Below, in pieces: positions 9,575-16,792 of a stretch of 16,792 nucleotides of DNA; position 1 is the first letter of the stretch, and each line of letters begins with the position of its first letter. The stretch is taken from assembly GCA_024626585.1 (NCBI GenBank), contig JANKJI010000007.1, positions 45,662,906 to 45,679,697 of the forward strand, read 5' to 3'. The stretch comes from Ginkgo biloba (lineage: Eukaryota > Streptophyta > Ginkgoopsida > Ginkgoales > Ginkgoaceae). Made by a program: the position numbers and the translations under genes. The notes beneath the pieces were generated by a model. That model was not told where the DNA came from, did no database searches, and saw nothing but the letters and a program-made list of their open reading frames with translations.

Positions 9575-10897
9575 TTAAATTTGCAGAGAGGATTGTGAAT
9601 GACTGTTTATGGAGATGTCGATATCATCTCCTGCATTGGCATTTGCATCTGTATGAGCTGGGTCATTGATTCTGTGTCTCTCAGGCTGAACCCACCTCCC
9701 CTCCGAGTTTTTAACAAGTCCTCGGTTGGCATCTTGTCTCCAGAAGGGCGGAACAAGGTGATGATCCTTGAGGAAATCGCAAGCCTTGTTAACCAGAGCA
9801 GGGTCACGCCCTGATGACAAATAAAACCGCTGCCCACGACCATGGTATCCGTCCAACAGATGAAGATGGGCTTCCAAGTTATGGAAGCAGGAAAGATCGT
9901 TAGTAGGCTTTAGGAATGGAGAATGGGTGTGATCCAACGCCAATTCCACCCCCACATGACAGTAACTCCATGGAAGTTTATCGATCATCTCCTTCCAAAA
10001 CATAAATTTCTCGTTGAAAAACACACCTGGAACTTTTGGAACGCCATCGTGCACGTTAACTATTCTTAAAAACTTTAACCCCAATTGCTCGCATCGCTTC
10101 TTAAAAGCAGAGTTGCCCACCCGTGGACCTGCAAACGAGAATACCGTTATCGGTATCTGACTCTGCTCCTCATCAGTTGCTGCTGCTGATCTGTTCAACC
10201 CCATTTCTGCAATATCGTATGCGCTCAACATGGCCAAAGCGCTTCCCAAACTATGCCCAGTTATTGTTATGCTCAGTTCTTCTCCTTTGTATTTCTCTAG
10301 CAGTCTCTTGACTTCCGTGAGGACTTGATTCCGCGCGCTCTTTTTAGAGTATCGGCAATCCTTTTCCTGGGCTGTGTAGAGGTTGAGAAACCCCGACTCA
10401 ACTTTTACATCAAGATGAGGATGCGCAGGGTTCAATACCGCCGGCCTTAGAATATCCATTAAATCAGCCATCCATTCGAGGTTTGTGACGGTTCCTCTCC
10501 ATGCAATCACAATATCACGCCTTCCCAGTCTCTTGATCTCATTCTCGTCTTGTGCCACCGCAACGAAGCCCATCCAGTTAGCATGGCTACTCCATAGTTG
10601 CCGTCCAGTCTCGCGGGGTTTCTGGAAGAAACCGGGTAGATTGATGTTGGAGGTCGCATACAAATACTTGGTGACTTCATACCCGTAATCAGACATCCCC
10701 ACGCCTTCAAAAAGCTTTCTGCGATGATACTTGCAACTGCCACAGTATTTGGAGAAGGGATCAAAATCGAAGCCTTCGTAGCAGGCTTGGGCGAATTCAC
10801 CATACCTTACGATCTCCTTGCGGAGTATGTCGTCCATGGGATCCAGCAATCCTTGCCAGTCATTTGCACCCTGGATCTCTCTCCATCTCTCCGCGAC
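9575..10897 (-). CDS. Phospholipase A1-I gamma-like (DAD1-like class 3 lipase), mature catalytic domain
   Basis: This frame runs open for 440 codons from the base after the TAG to a TAA stop. It encodes the complete lipase domain of plant plastid phospholipase A1 class I gamma, which releases sn-1 fatty acids from galactolipids or phospholipids. Relatives supply precursors for jasmonate and other oxylipins. Counting the Leu codon at 10849 as residue 1, visible blocks are WREIQGANDW just upstream of it, RYGEFAQACYEGFDFDPFS (15-33), YLYATSNINLPGFF (62-75), WRGTVTNLEW (117-126), the nucleophile elbow GHSLG (198-202, Ser200), FSFAGPRVGN (237-246), VHDGVPKVPG with the likely catalytic Asp268, and CFHNLEAHLHLLDGYHG (321-337) with the likely catalytic His323. 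The family C-terminus (PPFWRQDANRG, GRWVQPER) is intact. No introns or frameshifts are seen. The first in-frame ATG after the TAG is at 10837, so a product started there would be ~420 residues and would lack WREIQG. The family assignment is firm, but whether the gene is functional is open. The strong match to family consensus suggests the break is recent. Confidence 0.9.
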   Translation of the reverse strand, partial: VAERWREIQGANDWQGLLDPMDDILRKEIVRYGEFAQACYEGFDFDPFSKYCGSCKYHRRKLFEGVGMSDYGYEVTKYLYATSNINLPGFFQKPRETGRQLWSSHANWMGFVAVAQDENEIKRLGRRDIVIAWRGTVTNLEWMADLMDILRPAVLNPAHPHLDVKVESGFLNLYTAQEKDCRYSKKSARNQVLTEVKRLLEKYKGEELSITITGHSLGSALAMLSAYDIAEMGLNRSAAATDEEQSQIPITVFSFAGPRVGNSAFKKRCEQLGLKFLRIVNVHDGVPKVPGVFFNEKFMFWKEMIDKLPWSYCHVGVELALDHTHSPFLKPTNDLSCFHNLEAHLHLLDGYHGRGQRFYLSSGRDPALVNKACDFLKDHHLVPPFWRQDANRGLVKNSEGRWVQPERHRINDPAHTDANANAGDDIDISINSHSQSSLQI

Positions 10898-10900
10898 CTA
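10898..10900 (-). other. In-frame TAG interrupting the lipase gene
   Basis: Read on the minus strand, the codons are AAC AGA TAG GTC GCG GAG AGA TGG. The frame upstream (ATG at 11215) and the frame downstream are the same, so only this codon separates them. Single-base precursors such as CAG, AAG, GAG, TTG or TGG would restore a sense codon. Confidence 0.95.
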
Positions 10901-11215
10901 TCTGTTCTTGGGCTTTGATGAATCCTTGGCTTTTTCTTGAATTTTTTTCTCTTCCACCGGAGTCAAAATGGTACTGAAAGGTGATTTGATCACTACACCT
11001 TTAATAGGCAATGTTGATCTTCTCTTCCCGCCGGAAATTGGCCTCGGAGTCCATGATTTCCATTGCCCATAGGAAAAAATTTGCACAGAGAAGAATGATC
11101 CGGCAGTGGGGATATTACTGCATGATCTGGTTGAACCAGATTTGAAAATTCCTTGAGATGATGCAAGGATCAAATTAATTGCCCCAGTTATTGTAATTAC
11201 CGCCGGAGAATTCAT
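10901..11215 (-). CDS. Plastid-targeting N-terminal part of the same lipase gene (ends at TAG)
   Basis: The ATG at 11215 opens 105 codons that stop at the TAG at 10898-10900, in the same frame as the lipase domain below. The peptide is rich in Ser, Thr, Lys and Arg and poor in acidic residues over its first ~80 residues, then has a charged linker (VEEKKIQEKAKDSSKPKNR). This is the usual layout of a chloroplast transit peptide and linker ahead of the WREIQG start of PLA1-I gamma. With the TAG read as sense, the protein would be about 546 residues, close to the family's usual length of a little over 500. As it stands, an mRNA begun here would make only a lipase-less 105-residue peptide and could be subject to nonsense-mediated decay. 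The sequence of such leaders is poorly conserved, so the plastid assignment rests on composition and context. Confidence 0.7.
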
Positions 11216-11265
11216 GGCATAGAGATCAAATTAATTGCCCCAGGTATTGTAATTACCGCCGGAGA
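11168..11265. repeat. 42-bp direct duplication across the lipase start codon
   Basis: 11168-11209 and 11224-11265 are 42-bp blocks that match at 41 of 42 positions, 56 bp apart. The gene-proximal copy encodes residues 3-16 of the leader (SPAVITITGAINLI). The distal copy lies in the 5' leader. As 56 is not a multiple of three, the distal copy is not in frame with the ATG at 11215. Confidence 0.95.
11212..11220 (-). promoter_or_regulatory. Minimal upstream ORF overlapping the lipase ATG
   Basis: On the minus strand the start region reads ATGCCATGA. A first ATG (11220-11218) encodes Met-Pro-stop, and its TGA (11214-11212) overlaps the main ATG (11215-11213). Scanning ribosomes would meet the two-codon ORF first. 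Its effect on translation is inferred, not shown. Confidence 0.5.
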
Positions 11266-11356
11266 TTTGAATCTAACGCAACAGAATTCAGTGGGAGGAG
11301 GAGAAGGATAGCATAATAACCCGTATACCATCTTGTTATTTTGCGTAGTGGGGGAG

Positions 11357-11367
11357 AGTTATATAGG
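11357..11367 (-). promoter_or_regulatory. TATA box of the lipase gene
   Basis: CCTATATAACT on the minus strand lies about 145 bp upstream of the ATG at 11215. This predicts transcription starting near 11325-11335 and a 5' leader of roughly 115 nt, which contains a CT-rich stretch (about 11292-11308) common in plant leaders. Confidence 0.6.
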
Positions 11368-11387
11368 AAAATGATATTCTTTTTATT

Positions 11388-11393
11388 CACGTG
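11388..11393 (-). promoter_or_regulatory. G-box CACGTG upstream of the TATA box
   Basis: The palindromic CACGTG, in the context GTCACGTGAA on the minus strand, lies ~20 bp upstream of the TATA box. In plants this core is bound by bHLH factors (MYC2 and PIF types) and bZIP factors. Jasmonate or stress control would fit this lipase family, but that is inference from position and motif only. Confidence 0.5.
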
Positions 11394-11459
11394 ACATGAG
11401 TGGTTTGAAAAGAGAGACAATCCAGAGAACGTTGCACACGCGCACAAAAAAAAAAAAAA

Positions 11460-13440
11460 GAAAAGCGTTCAAATATAGTCCTTCCACCCACTCACTCCCA
11501 TCATGTTTATAGTCATATTTTATTTGTCGATCTACTTTGTTACATGTCAATAAATTTCTTTAATAGAGGTACTATAGAAACATATGTGAGTGGATTTAAT
11601 ACTATAAATAATTTTTTTTTAATTAAGTTCTTGTACCTAAAAAATATTCTTGCCGTGTACTATCACTAAGTGATTAGAATATCTTAAGCGTATCTATTAT
11701 ATTTTTAATTATTATTATTATAATTATGTTACCTTAAGCTTATCTTTTATTAGAAAATTTTTAAAACAAAGATTTCACTATACAAATTATTTCATTAGAC
11801 AGTTATAAAATATTATTATCTTTATGGATTTATTATAAATATAATTGTGTAATAATATGATATTATCAATGATATATGAATCACAACTAGATAACATCAA
11901 CATATATGTATCAAACATTAAGAACAATTCATCGTGATTTGGATTCTTCATCACTCTCACTTCTTTACCGCTACACCCTAAGAATACTAATTTAAATACA
12001 TGTTTGACCAAAAAAGGTTAAGCCTACTACAATAGTCAAGTCAATAGGGATGACTAATAAAATGTCATAAGTAACTTTTCCTTTATGTACAACATCAAAA
12101 ATTAAAATGATATTTTTGAAGGCTTGTTTATTTGAATGCATCTTTATCATCTTACTTTTGTCAATGGCTAATGTTTTTATTAAATGTCAATTAGAATGCT
12201 ATATTTTACACAATTGTCCTAAAGGTTAGCCCATGTAGTGAAGAGCAAACACTTTAATCACGTTGGCAAATATGTAAATCTTTTCAAGGTCAAATTAGGA
12301 AATAAGGAGTGTAGTCTAATATGATAACTAAAATTAGTCAAATTCTAAAAAGTATACTTTTATATTATTCAATAATTAGCATTATGTGTGTGTGTTTGAT
12401 GTTATTATTCTTATCATCACTTTAAGTTTGTCTATAATTTTAACTTCCTTTATATTCTTATATTAATCATAATATCCCCATACTTTATGCTCTAATAATT
12501 TTATGCATTTAATAACTTTGAGCTTATTCTAAGTTATTCCTCAAAATATCTAATTTTAAATATACTCATAAGTTAGAATAGGTGGTGTATTCCTTAACAA
12601 TTTTAATATGTGTCTTTATGATGTCATTAATACAATACTTAAAATTTTTATTAAGTCAGTCACCCTTACAAAGAGAGCCTTCATCTAATTTTTTCTTTAG
12701 GCTTATTGATCGGTTCTATTCATAGCTCATGAATTATCAATCTGGTAGTTTAGAAACTTAGAGTAGCAAAAAGATTCAAAATCCCAATCTGATTACCTCA
12801 AGTGAATAGAGAGATTGTATCTCAAAAAGTTCACCTACAATTAAAATTTATAGAACTACTGAAAGAAAATTATAAAACTAACAATTAGATAAAATAAAAT
12901 AGAAATAACAACTATAAAGGAAATTATGCAGAGATAACCCAGGCATCCTGTACTCATGCAGGGTACTATCCACCTATCTCCATCATAGTTTAAAGTGCCC
13001 AAAGAAATTTTGGTAGCCTTTCGATATGGAAGAAAAATATTATCTATCTTCTTCATTAGAAAGAAGTGATTCTATATATTAGGGAGAGAGCTTCCAGTTA
13101 TATTTAACAATAATATGTTCCTCTCCCAAATGACCCAAATTCACTACAAATAAATTTTAAAGAAACACTAAATGTCAGTTTGCCTACAATAAGAATACAG
13201 GTGTTCTATTAATAGATGAAAATACCATGTAATTAATGAGGATAACTGAAATTATGACAAGTCCATCACATGATAGCAAAGTACGTAATAAAATCTACTT
13301 TATATATAGTAGTTACACTTCATAAAGGGGCCACTTATAAGTATCTCGCAAGTGAATAAAAGATACAAAAAGATGGTACGACTTACAATAATGTATCTTG
13401 CATTAAACAACCAACACATGGCTACAAGTGAAATAGTCAT
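11460..13440. other. AT-rich intergenic DNA, no gene recognised
   Basis: It begins just beyond a 14-base poly-A run (about 11446-11459). The open frames at 11787-12011 and 12856-13056 (minus) have the Ile/Leu/Phe/Tyr-rich composition of AT-rich noncoding DNA and no motifs. No RNA genes were seen. Confidence 0.6.
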
Positions 13441-13458
13441 AACAATAAATGCTATGCC

Positions 13459-13510
13459 CACCTACAACTGGGTTGTAGGTGAGGAGTCACCTACAACCCG
13501 ACTATAGGTG
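13459..13510. repeat. Cluster of CACCTACAAC inverted repeats
   Basis: CACCTACAAC at 13459-13468 pairs perfectly with GTTGTAGGTG at 13472-13481 across a 3-base loop. A second CACCTACAAC follows at 13488-13497 and a partial partner, TATAGGTG, at 13503-13510. Related words recur nearby (GTGTAGGTGAT near 13564, CACCTATAAATGG near 13610, CACCTACAA at 12832). This may be the subterminal region of a decayed DNA transposon, but no element boundaries or target duplications could be fixed. Confidence 0.7.
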
Positions 13511-13515
13511 GATGA

Positions 13516-14470
13516 AAAATCACATACAAACTATCATCACTCCTATTTGATTACACTTGAAGGTGTAGGTGATATACTTCCTCTTTCTCGCTTTCTCTAC
13601 ACCACCTTTCACCTATAAATGGTCTAAACTAACTACAAGAAAACACCAATCTGGTTATAAGCCTATTATTAGCACCAAACTATATAGTCATTAATTGTGT
13701 TCTAAAATCTTTATAAAGATGCCAAAAAATTATTAGGTCAACCCAAGTATGCATTAATATAGTGTCCAATTAACACAAATGAGAAGAAGATTGAAGATTG
13801 ACTAAGATTGACCAAAGGAGAGGATAAGTGTTTTATTATAAGAGAAGAATGAATAATAGTTTTATGCAGTTCCATTCAAATCACTTAGAGAGCAAGGGAA
13901 GGAGACCTAAATTGAACCACAAGACCCATGATCATGTGAAAGAAAGATTAATATATTCACTAAGAGGCAAAGTCAAATAACTCATGATAAGAAAAGTCAA
14001 AAGTTCCTAATCCCAAAAGAGTCTATGATCCCTGGGTTGAAATAGTAGTCCCTTAATCAGTAAGGAAGTGGCATTCAAGTAACGGAGTAACTTCTCCCTA
14101 TAGGAGTCTTCTCCCTAAATCAACCAAGGACTAATATTATGACTAGGGTAAGGGAGCCACCTCTCCCTAAGGGAAAATTATGGCCTGGTTTGATCAAGGA
14201 ACAACTTATGAGACAAGAGATATTTTTTTCCTTTGTTGGGCCTGGGAAACATAAAATACACTAGGTAAAGGAGTGGTATTTCTTCTCCCTTTTATCCTCT
14301 TTCATACTTGTTTAGTTAGGGAATGAAATTTTGTGCCTGTTAAAGGAATCAATCTTCTATGTATTAATCAAGTGGCAGGGAATGCTTAACTTGTTGAAGG
14401 AGTTCAATGGAGAGCGCCTACCGGCGCAATTATGAAATATGTTGTTGCGATCTGATAATTCTTAAAAAAA
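13516..14470. other. Intergenic DNA, no gene recognised
   Basis: It is less AT-rich than the neighbouring stretches from about 13.9 kb on. The word TCTCCCT recurs at 14093, 14109 and 14152, which may be worn repeat sequence. ACTACAAGAAAACACC (from 13634) resembles CACTA-transposon ends, but no matching opposite end was found. Confidence 0.5.
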
Positions 14471-14988
14471 GATGGAAGAGGTGAAGAAGGAGGAGAGGAA
14501 CTGCTTTCCTCCTCAACACGGGATGGAATGGGAGAAGAAATGGTGCGCTTCATCCACTGGCTCGGACGTGTGTGCCTTAATCAGTTGCACGTAAAACATT
14601 TAGTCAACACCTATCCGACTATTGCCGTTCTAGTTTTGTGTTTTATATCGTTGAGCATCTCCACCTCTTTCTTTCTTCTCTTCACCACATGTGCAACCCA
14701 TCTTCTCATTGCATTTACTTTTGATCGACTTTCTCGCCAAATTAAATGCTTAGCCATTATAAATAGACCACGCTTTATGAATATATACAGTTCATATGAG
14801 AGGCTATTAAGGAAATATTCCTTGCATAATTTGCTTTGGTCGACTTTCTCGCGAAATTAAACGCTTAGTCGTTGTAAATAGGCCACGCATTATGCGGGTC
14901 ATATCACATAGACTAAGGAAAAATTCCTTACATAATTTGTTAGAGGATAGGTGCAGTCCAAATAGTATGCGCAATAATATTTCATTAA
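14471..14988 (+). repeat. Dispersed repeat B, copy 2
   Basis: This is the direct copy of 105-629, with the same internal 115-bp duplication (units at 14727 and 14842; the second is shortened). One unit carries TATAAATAG (14758-14766) where the other three read TGTAAATAG. A 110-codon open frame (14528-14860) spans much of it. In copy 1 the matching reading is broken, and the base differences change amino acids freely, so it is not a conserved protein. Confidence 0.85.
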
Positions 14989-15254
14989 TTCACGTAGGGC
15001 CTTCCAGAGCAAGCTAAATTTGATCGGATTTGGGAGGTGGGCCTCAAAACCTCTAGAGTCTTCCTTTGATGTTCTGCAACACAAGCAGTAACTGATATAA
15101 CAATGGGGTTTAAAAGCACTCATAATTCTTCTCCTGATAAATTATATTCATATGAATATCCAACAGAACCATGCTATGTCTTCCTTCTTCCAGTTCCATC
15201 AAATCTTGAGATTTGAGTCGTCTGATTGAAGCTAAATCACATATCCATTTTGCC
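14989..15254. other. Intergenic DNA, no gene recognised
   Basis: This follows the end of repeat B copy 2. A minus-strand frame of 74 codons (14899-15123) overlaps the repeat edge and has no recognisable motif. Confidence 0.45.
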
Positions 15255-15340
15255 CCACGTATTTGTGGATATAAACCTAGGATTGACTGTGATGCCCCAT
15301 GTCCACGTATTTATGGATATAACCCTGGGATTGACTATGA
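15255..15340. repeat. 48-bp tandem duplication
   Basis: Two units start at 15255 and 15303 with CCACGTATTT and continue through TGGATATAA and GGATTGACT. The period is divisible by three, so the plus-strand frame 15226-15582 stays open through it and shows a repeated peptide pattern (VDINLGLT / MDITLGLT). I do not consider that frame a proven gene. Confidence 0.9.
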
Positions 15341-15475
15341 AGGTAAGAAAGATCGCCATTAGTTACAATTATGTGAAGGTGTGCACCTTCTATTGTGGGG
15401 GAGAAGATTGGTTCGGTGTGGTCTCAGAGCAGTTATGTTCTGCCCCAAAGAATCGCGTATGTGGATGCCATATTT

Positions 15476-15563
15476 TAAATGATGTGTTTTATATATTGGT
15501 GGATATTGCTCGGTGTCGGCCACACTTTGAATGTTTTGTTTCATATATTGGTGGATATTGCTC
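15476..15563. repeat. 52-bp tandem duplication
   Basis: Two units share ATATATTGGTGGATATTGCTC, the first 20 bases of which begin at 15491 and 15543, with weaker similarity for ~15 bp upstream. It lies ~140 bp from the 48-bp duplication, so this patch has undergone two independent local duplications. This is common in LTR and promoter-type repeat DNA. Confidence 0.9.
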
Positions 15564-15564
15564 A

Positions 15565-15912
15565 GGGTCAACTCTTTTATAGACTATGACAAAAATTGAG
15601 AGATGAATACTAATGTTGTCTGTGAATGTGCCCTTACAGGTATGGAATGGAAGCCCTTTACAAATTTTTTTTTTATGCTGTTAATTATTCTCTACGAATA
15701 TTATATTGTCTTTCAACAATCACGTTTGCAATTGAATTTGGAAAAATTTCAAGTGCCCTACGAAACATTTCTGAAACATTTCTCCGAATAATCGTTCATA
15801 GTGTCATCGAACAATTGAGAAAATGAAGTCATAATTTCAAAAAATGAAACCATCACAAAGGCTGAGATTGTGGTTCCACAAAGTTTATTGGAAGTGACTA
15901 TGCATCTTATTT
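15565..15912. other. Intergenic DNA, no gene recognised
   Basis: There are short open frames only (15603-15791, 15626-15826), overlapping in different frames. A small GAAACATTTCT duplication sits near 15760-15783. Confidence 0.5.
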
Positions 15913-15978
15913 GAGGGAGTTGAACTCATAATTTAAGCGAAAGATGAGGGAGTTGAACTCATAATTTAAGCAAAAGAT
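15913..15978. repeat. 33-bp tandem duplication, nearly identical units
   Basis: 15913-15945 and 15946-15978 match at 32 of 33 positions, starting GAGGGAGTTGAACTCATAAT. The high identity makes this a recent event. Confidence 0.95.
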
Positions 15979-16635
15979 AGACATCAGTCAAGGATTGCAC
16001 AAGTTCTTTATATTATTTGTAAATTTCTTCATTGTTGTGGCAATTCTTTGACACGAGAAAGGATTAGTTTTCACTAAATTAATCACATGCATGGGAAAAG
16101 AAATTGTCTCGGGAAATATATTATTACCAGTCACCAATCCCATGGAGGGCAGAATCCCCTAGAGAAGGGTTGGTACAGATAGAAGGTCGTAATCGCAGAA
16201 GACCAAATAAGACAATCTCTGTCGAAAGTTCATCAGGCCTTTGGCATGGTGTAACAACGACCCCCTTTTGCTTACAAAGATTTCTAACATACCCATCGTC
16301 CACCATTTTTTTTGTAAAACATCTCCTGCGAAGATGTTACAAACGACCCTACAAAAGCGAGTTTAAGAGGGTTGTAGTACAATTATCTCCATCCCCTGCG
16401 ATGCAGTTTTAAACCAGTCATCACATCTTTGGTCAAAGAGTCGTATATCCATCCCACCTGTCCAAATATGGGCTCATTCATTGCTTGGTCTCAGATCGAT
16501 AGAAAAGTTTATCTAGAGAGATTTGCACTCAAGTAAAGTTTATCATACAAACTTCAGTGGATATTAATCGTTATTATATGTATGTGCTTTAACATTTTTT
16601 GAACTACTTACAAATCAATGATGCGCTACAGGTAC
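15979..16635. other. Moderate-GC intergenic DNA, no gene recognised
   Basis: A plus-strand frame of 102 codons (16104-16412) and a shorter antisense frame overlap here. Neither contains a domain I recognise and both fit chance in this less AT-rich patch. Confidence 0.45.
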
Positions 16636-16653
16636 AAAGAAGAGGGGGAAGAG
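16636..16653 (+). other. 18-base polypurine tract
   Basis: AAAGAAGAGGGGGAAGAG is followed by CTGCCCCC. This could be the polypurine tract of a decayed LTR element whose 3' LTR would start TGCCCCC at 16655, but no matching left LTR start exists in the window. The GGGGG and CCCCC runs can also pair as a small hairpin. Confidence 0.3.
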
Positions 16654-16737
16654 CTGCCCCCGATTGATGTGTTTGTGACGACCACCCTTCTCATAAATTG
16701 GTGTGGTATGTATCAAACGATGGTGCTTGTCCTTTCA

Positions 16738-16792
16738 CCTTCTTTGCCCTCCTTTTGGCAAGTGAATTTGCAAAGAAATGGGTGCCCTTCTG
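16738..16792. repeat. Right copy of exact 55-bp terminal direct repeat
   Basis: Identical to bases 1-55. The copy ends on the last base of the window. If the molecule is circular, its unique length is 16737 bp. Confidence 0.95.

Noticed and set aside
9599-10918. Open frames on the plus strand and other minus-strand frames across the lipase
   Set aside because: They are shadows of the GC-richer coding sequence and show none of the family motifs.
9575-11215. Lipase as a processed retrogene, because it has no introns and has a premature stop
   Set aside because: Intron-less genes are common in this lipase family. The gene has its own TATA box and G-box, and there is no poly-A tail or flanking duplication at its 3' end.
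12832-13481. A 650-bp DNA transposon bounded by CACCTACAA and TTGTAGGTG
   Set aside because: The termini are only 9 bp, the flanks show no target duplication, and the same words recur inside and outside the supposed element.
13629-13660. CACTA-type transposon end (ACTACAAGAAAACACC)
   Set aside because: The first bases are not CACTA and no inverted partner was found in the window.
14528-14860. A 110-codon frame in repeat B copy 2 with a hydrophobic stretch, partly matched at 204-386 in copy 1
   Set aside because: The matching reading is interrupted in copy 1. Most base differences in the shared part change the amino acid, so there is no sign of selection on a protein.
16104-16412. 102-codon plus-strand frame and a 60-codon antisense frame as small genes
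   Set aside because: There is no recognisable domain and no promoter or poly(A) context. The length fits chance in this less AT-rich patch.
1-16792. tRNA, rRNA, CRISPR array, bacterial operon or viral genome content
   Set aside because: I looked for conserved tRNA boxes, repeat-spacer regularity and clustered long open frames on both strands and saw none.

Overview
This looks like a stretch of land-plant nuclear DNA, probably from a seed plant with a large, gene-poor genome. The support is one intron-less gene of a plant-specific plastid lipase family, very AT-rich flanks, a small LTR retrotransposon with a plant-type initiator-Met-tRNA primer site, long microsatellites and several decayed repeat families. 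The species cannot be told from the sequence. There are no bacterial, viral or organellar gene clusters.

Layout. 1-629 holds a 55-base block that recurs exactly at the right edge of the window, followed by a ~520-bp repeat (B1). 630-4835 is AT-rich intergenic DNA with one degenerate tandem array near 1.4-1.95 kb. 4836-5230 is a compound microsatellite. 6079-8819 has the form F-E-F: a 1.5-kb TRIM-like LTR element (E) lies between two direct ~620-bp copies of the same sequence (F). 8820-9574 is the 3' flank of the gene. 9575-11215 on the minus strand is the only convincing gene, a class I gamma phospholipase A1 (DAD1-like lipase). It has a TATA box and a G-box upstream and poly(A) signals downstream. 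11460-14470 is AT-rich intergenic DNA with a small inverted-repeat cluster near 13.46 kb. 14471-14988 is the second copy of the ~520-bp repeat (B2). 15.2-16.0 kb carries several short tandem duplications, and the window closes with the repeated 55-mer.

The lipase keeps its whole catalytic domain, including the GHSLG nucleophile elbow. However, a TAG codon lies exactly between its plastid-targeting N-terminus and the conserved start of the mature domain, in the same frame as both. The gene is therefore a recent nonsense allele or pseudogene, a sequence error, a gene that now starts at an internal ATG without its targeting peptide, or a case of read-through or unusual splicing.

The three observations most worth checking are that in-frame TAG, the TRIM-like element flanked by what looks like a ~620-bp target duplication, and the exact 55-base identity of the two window edges, which suggests a circular contig or an assembly-graph loop.
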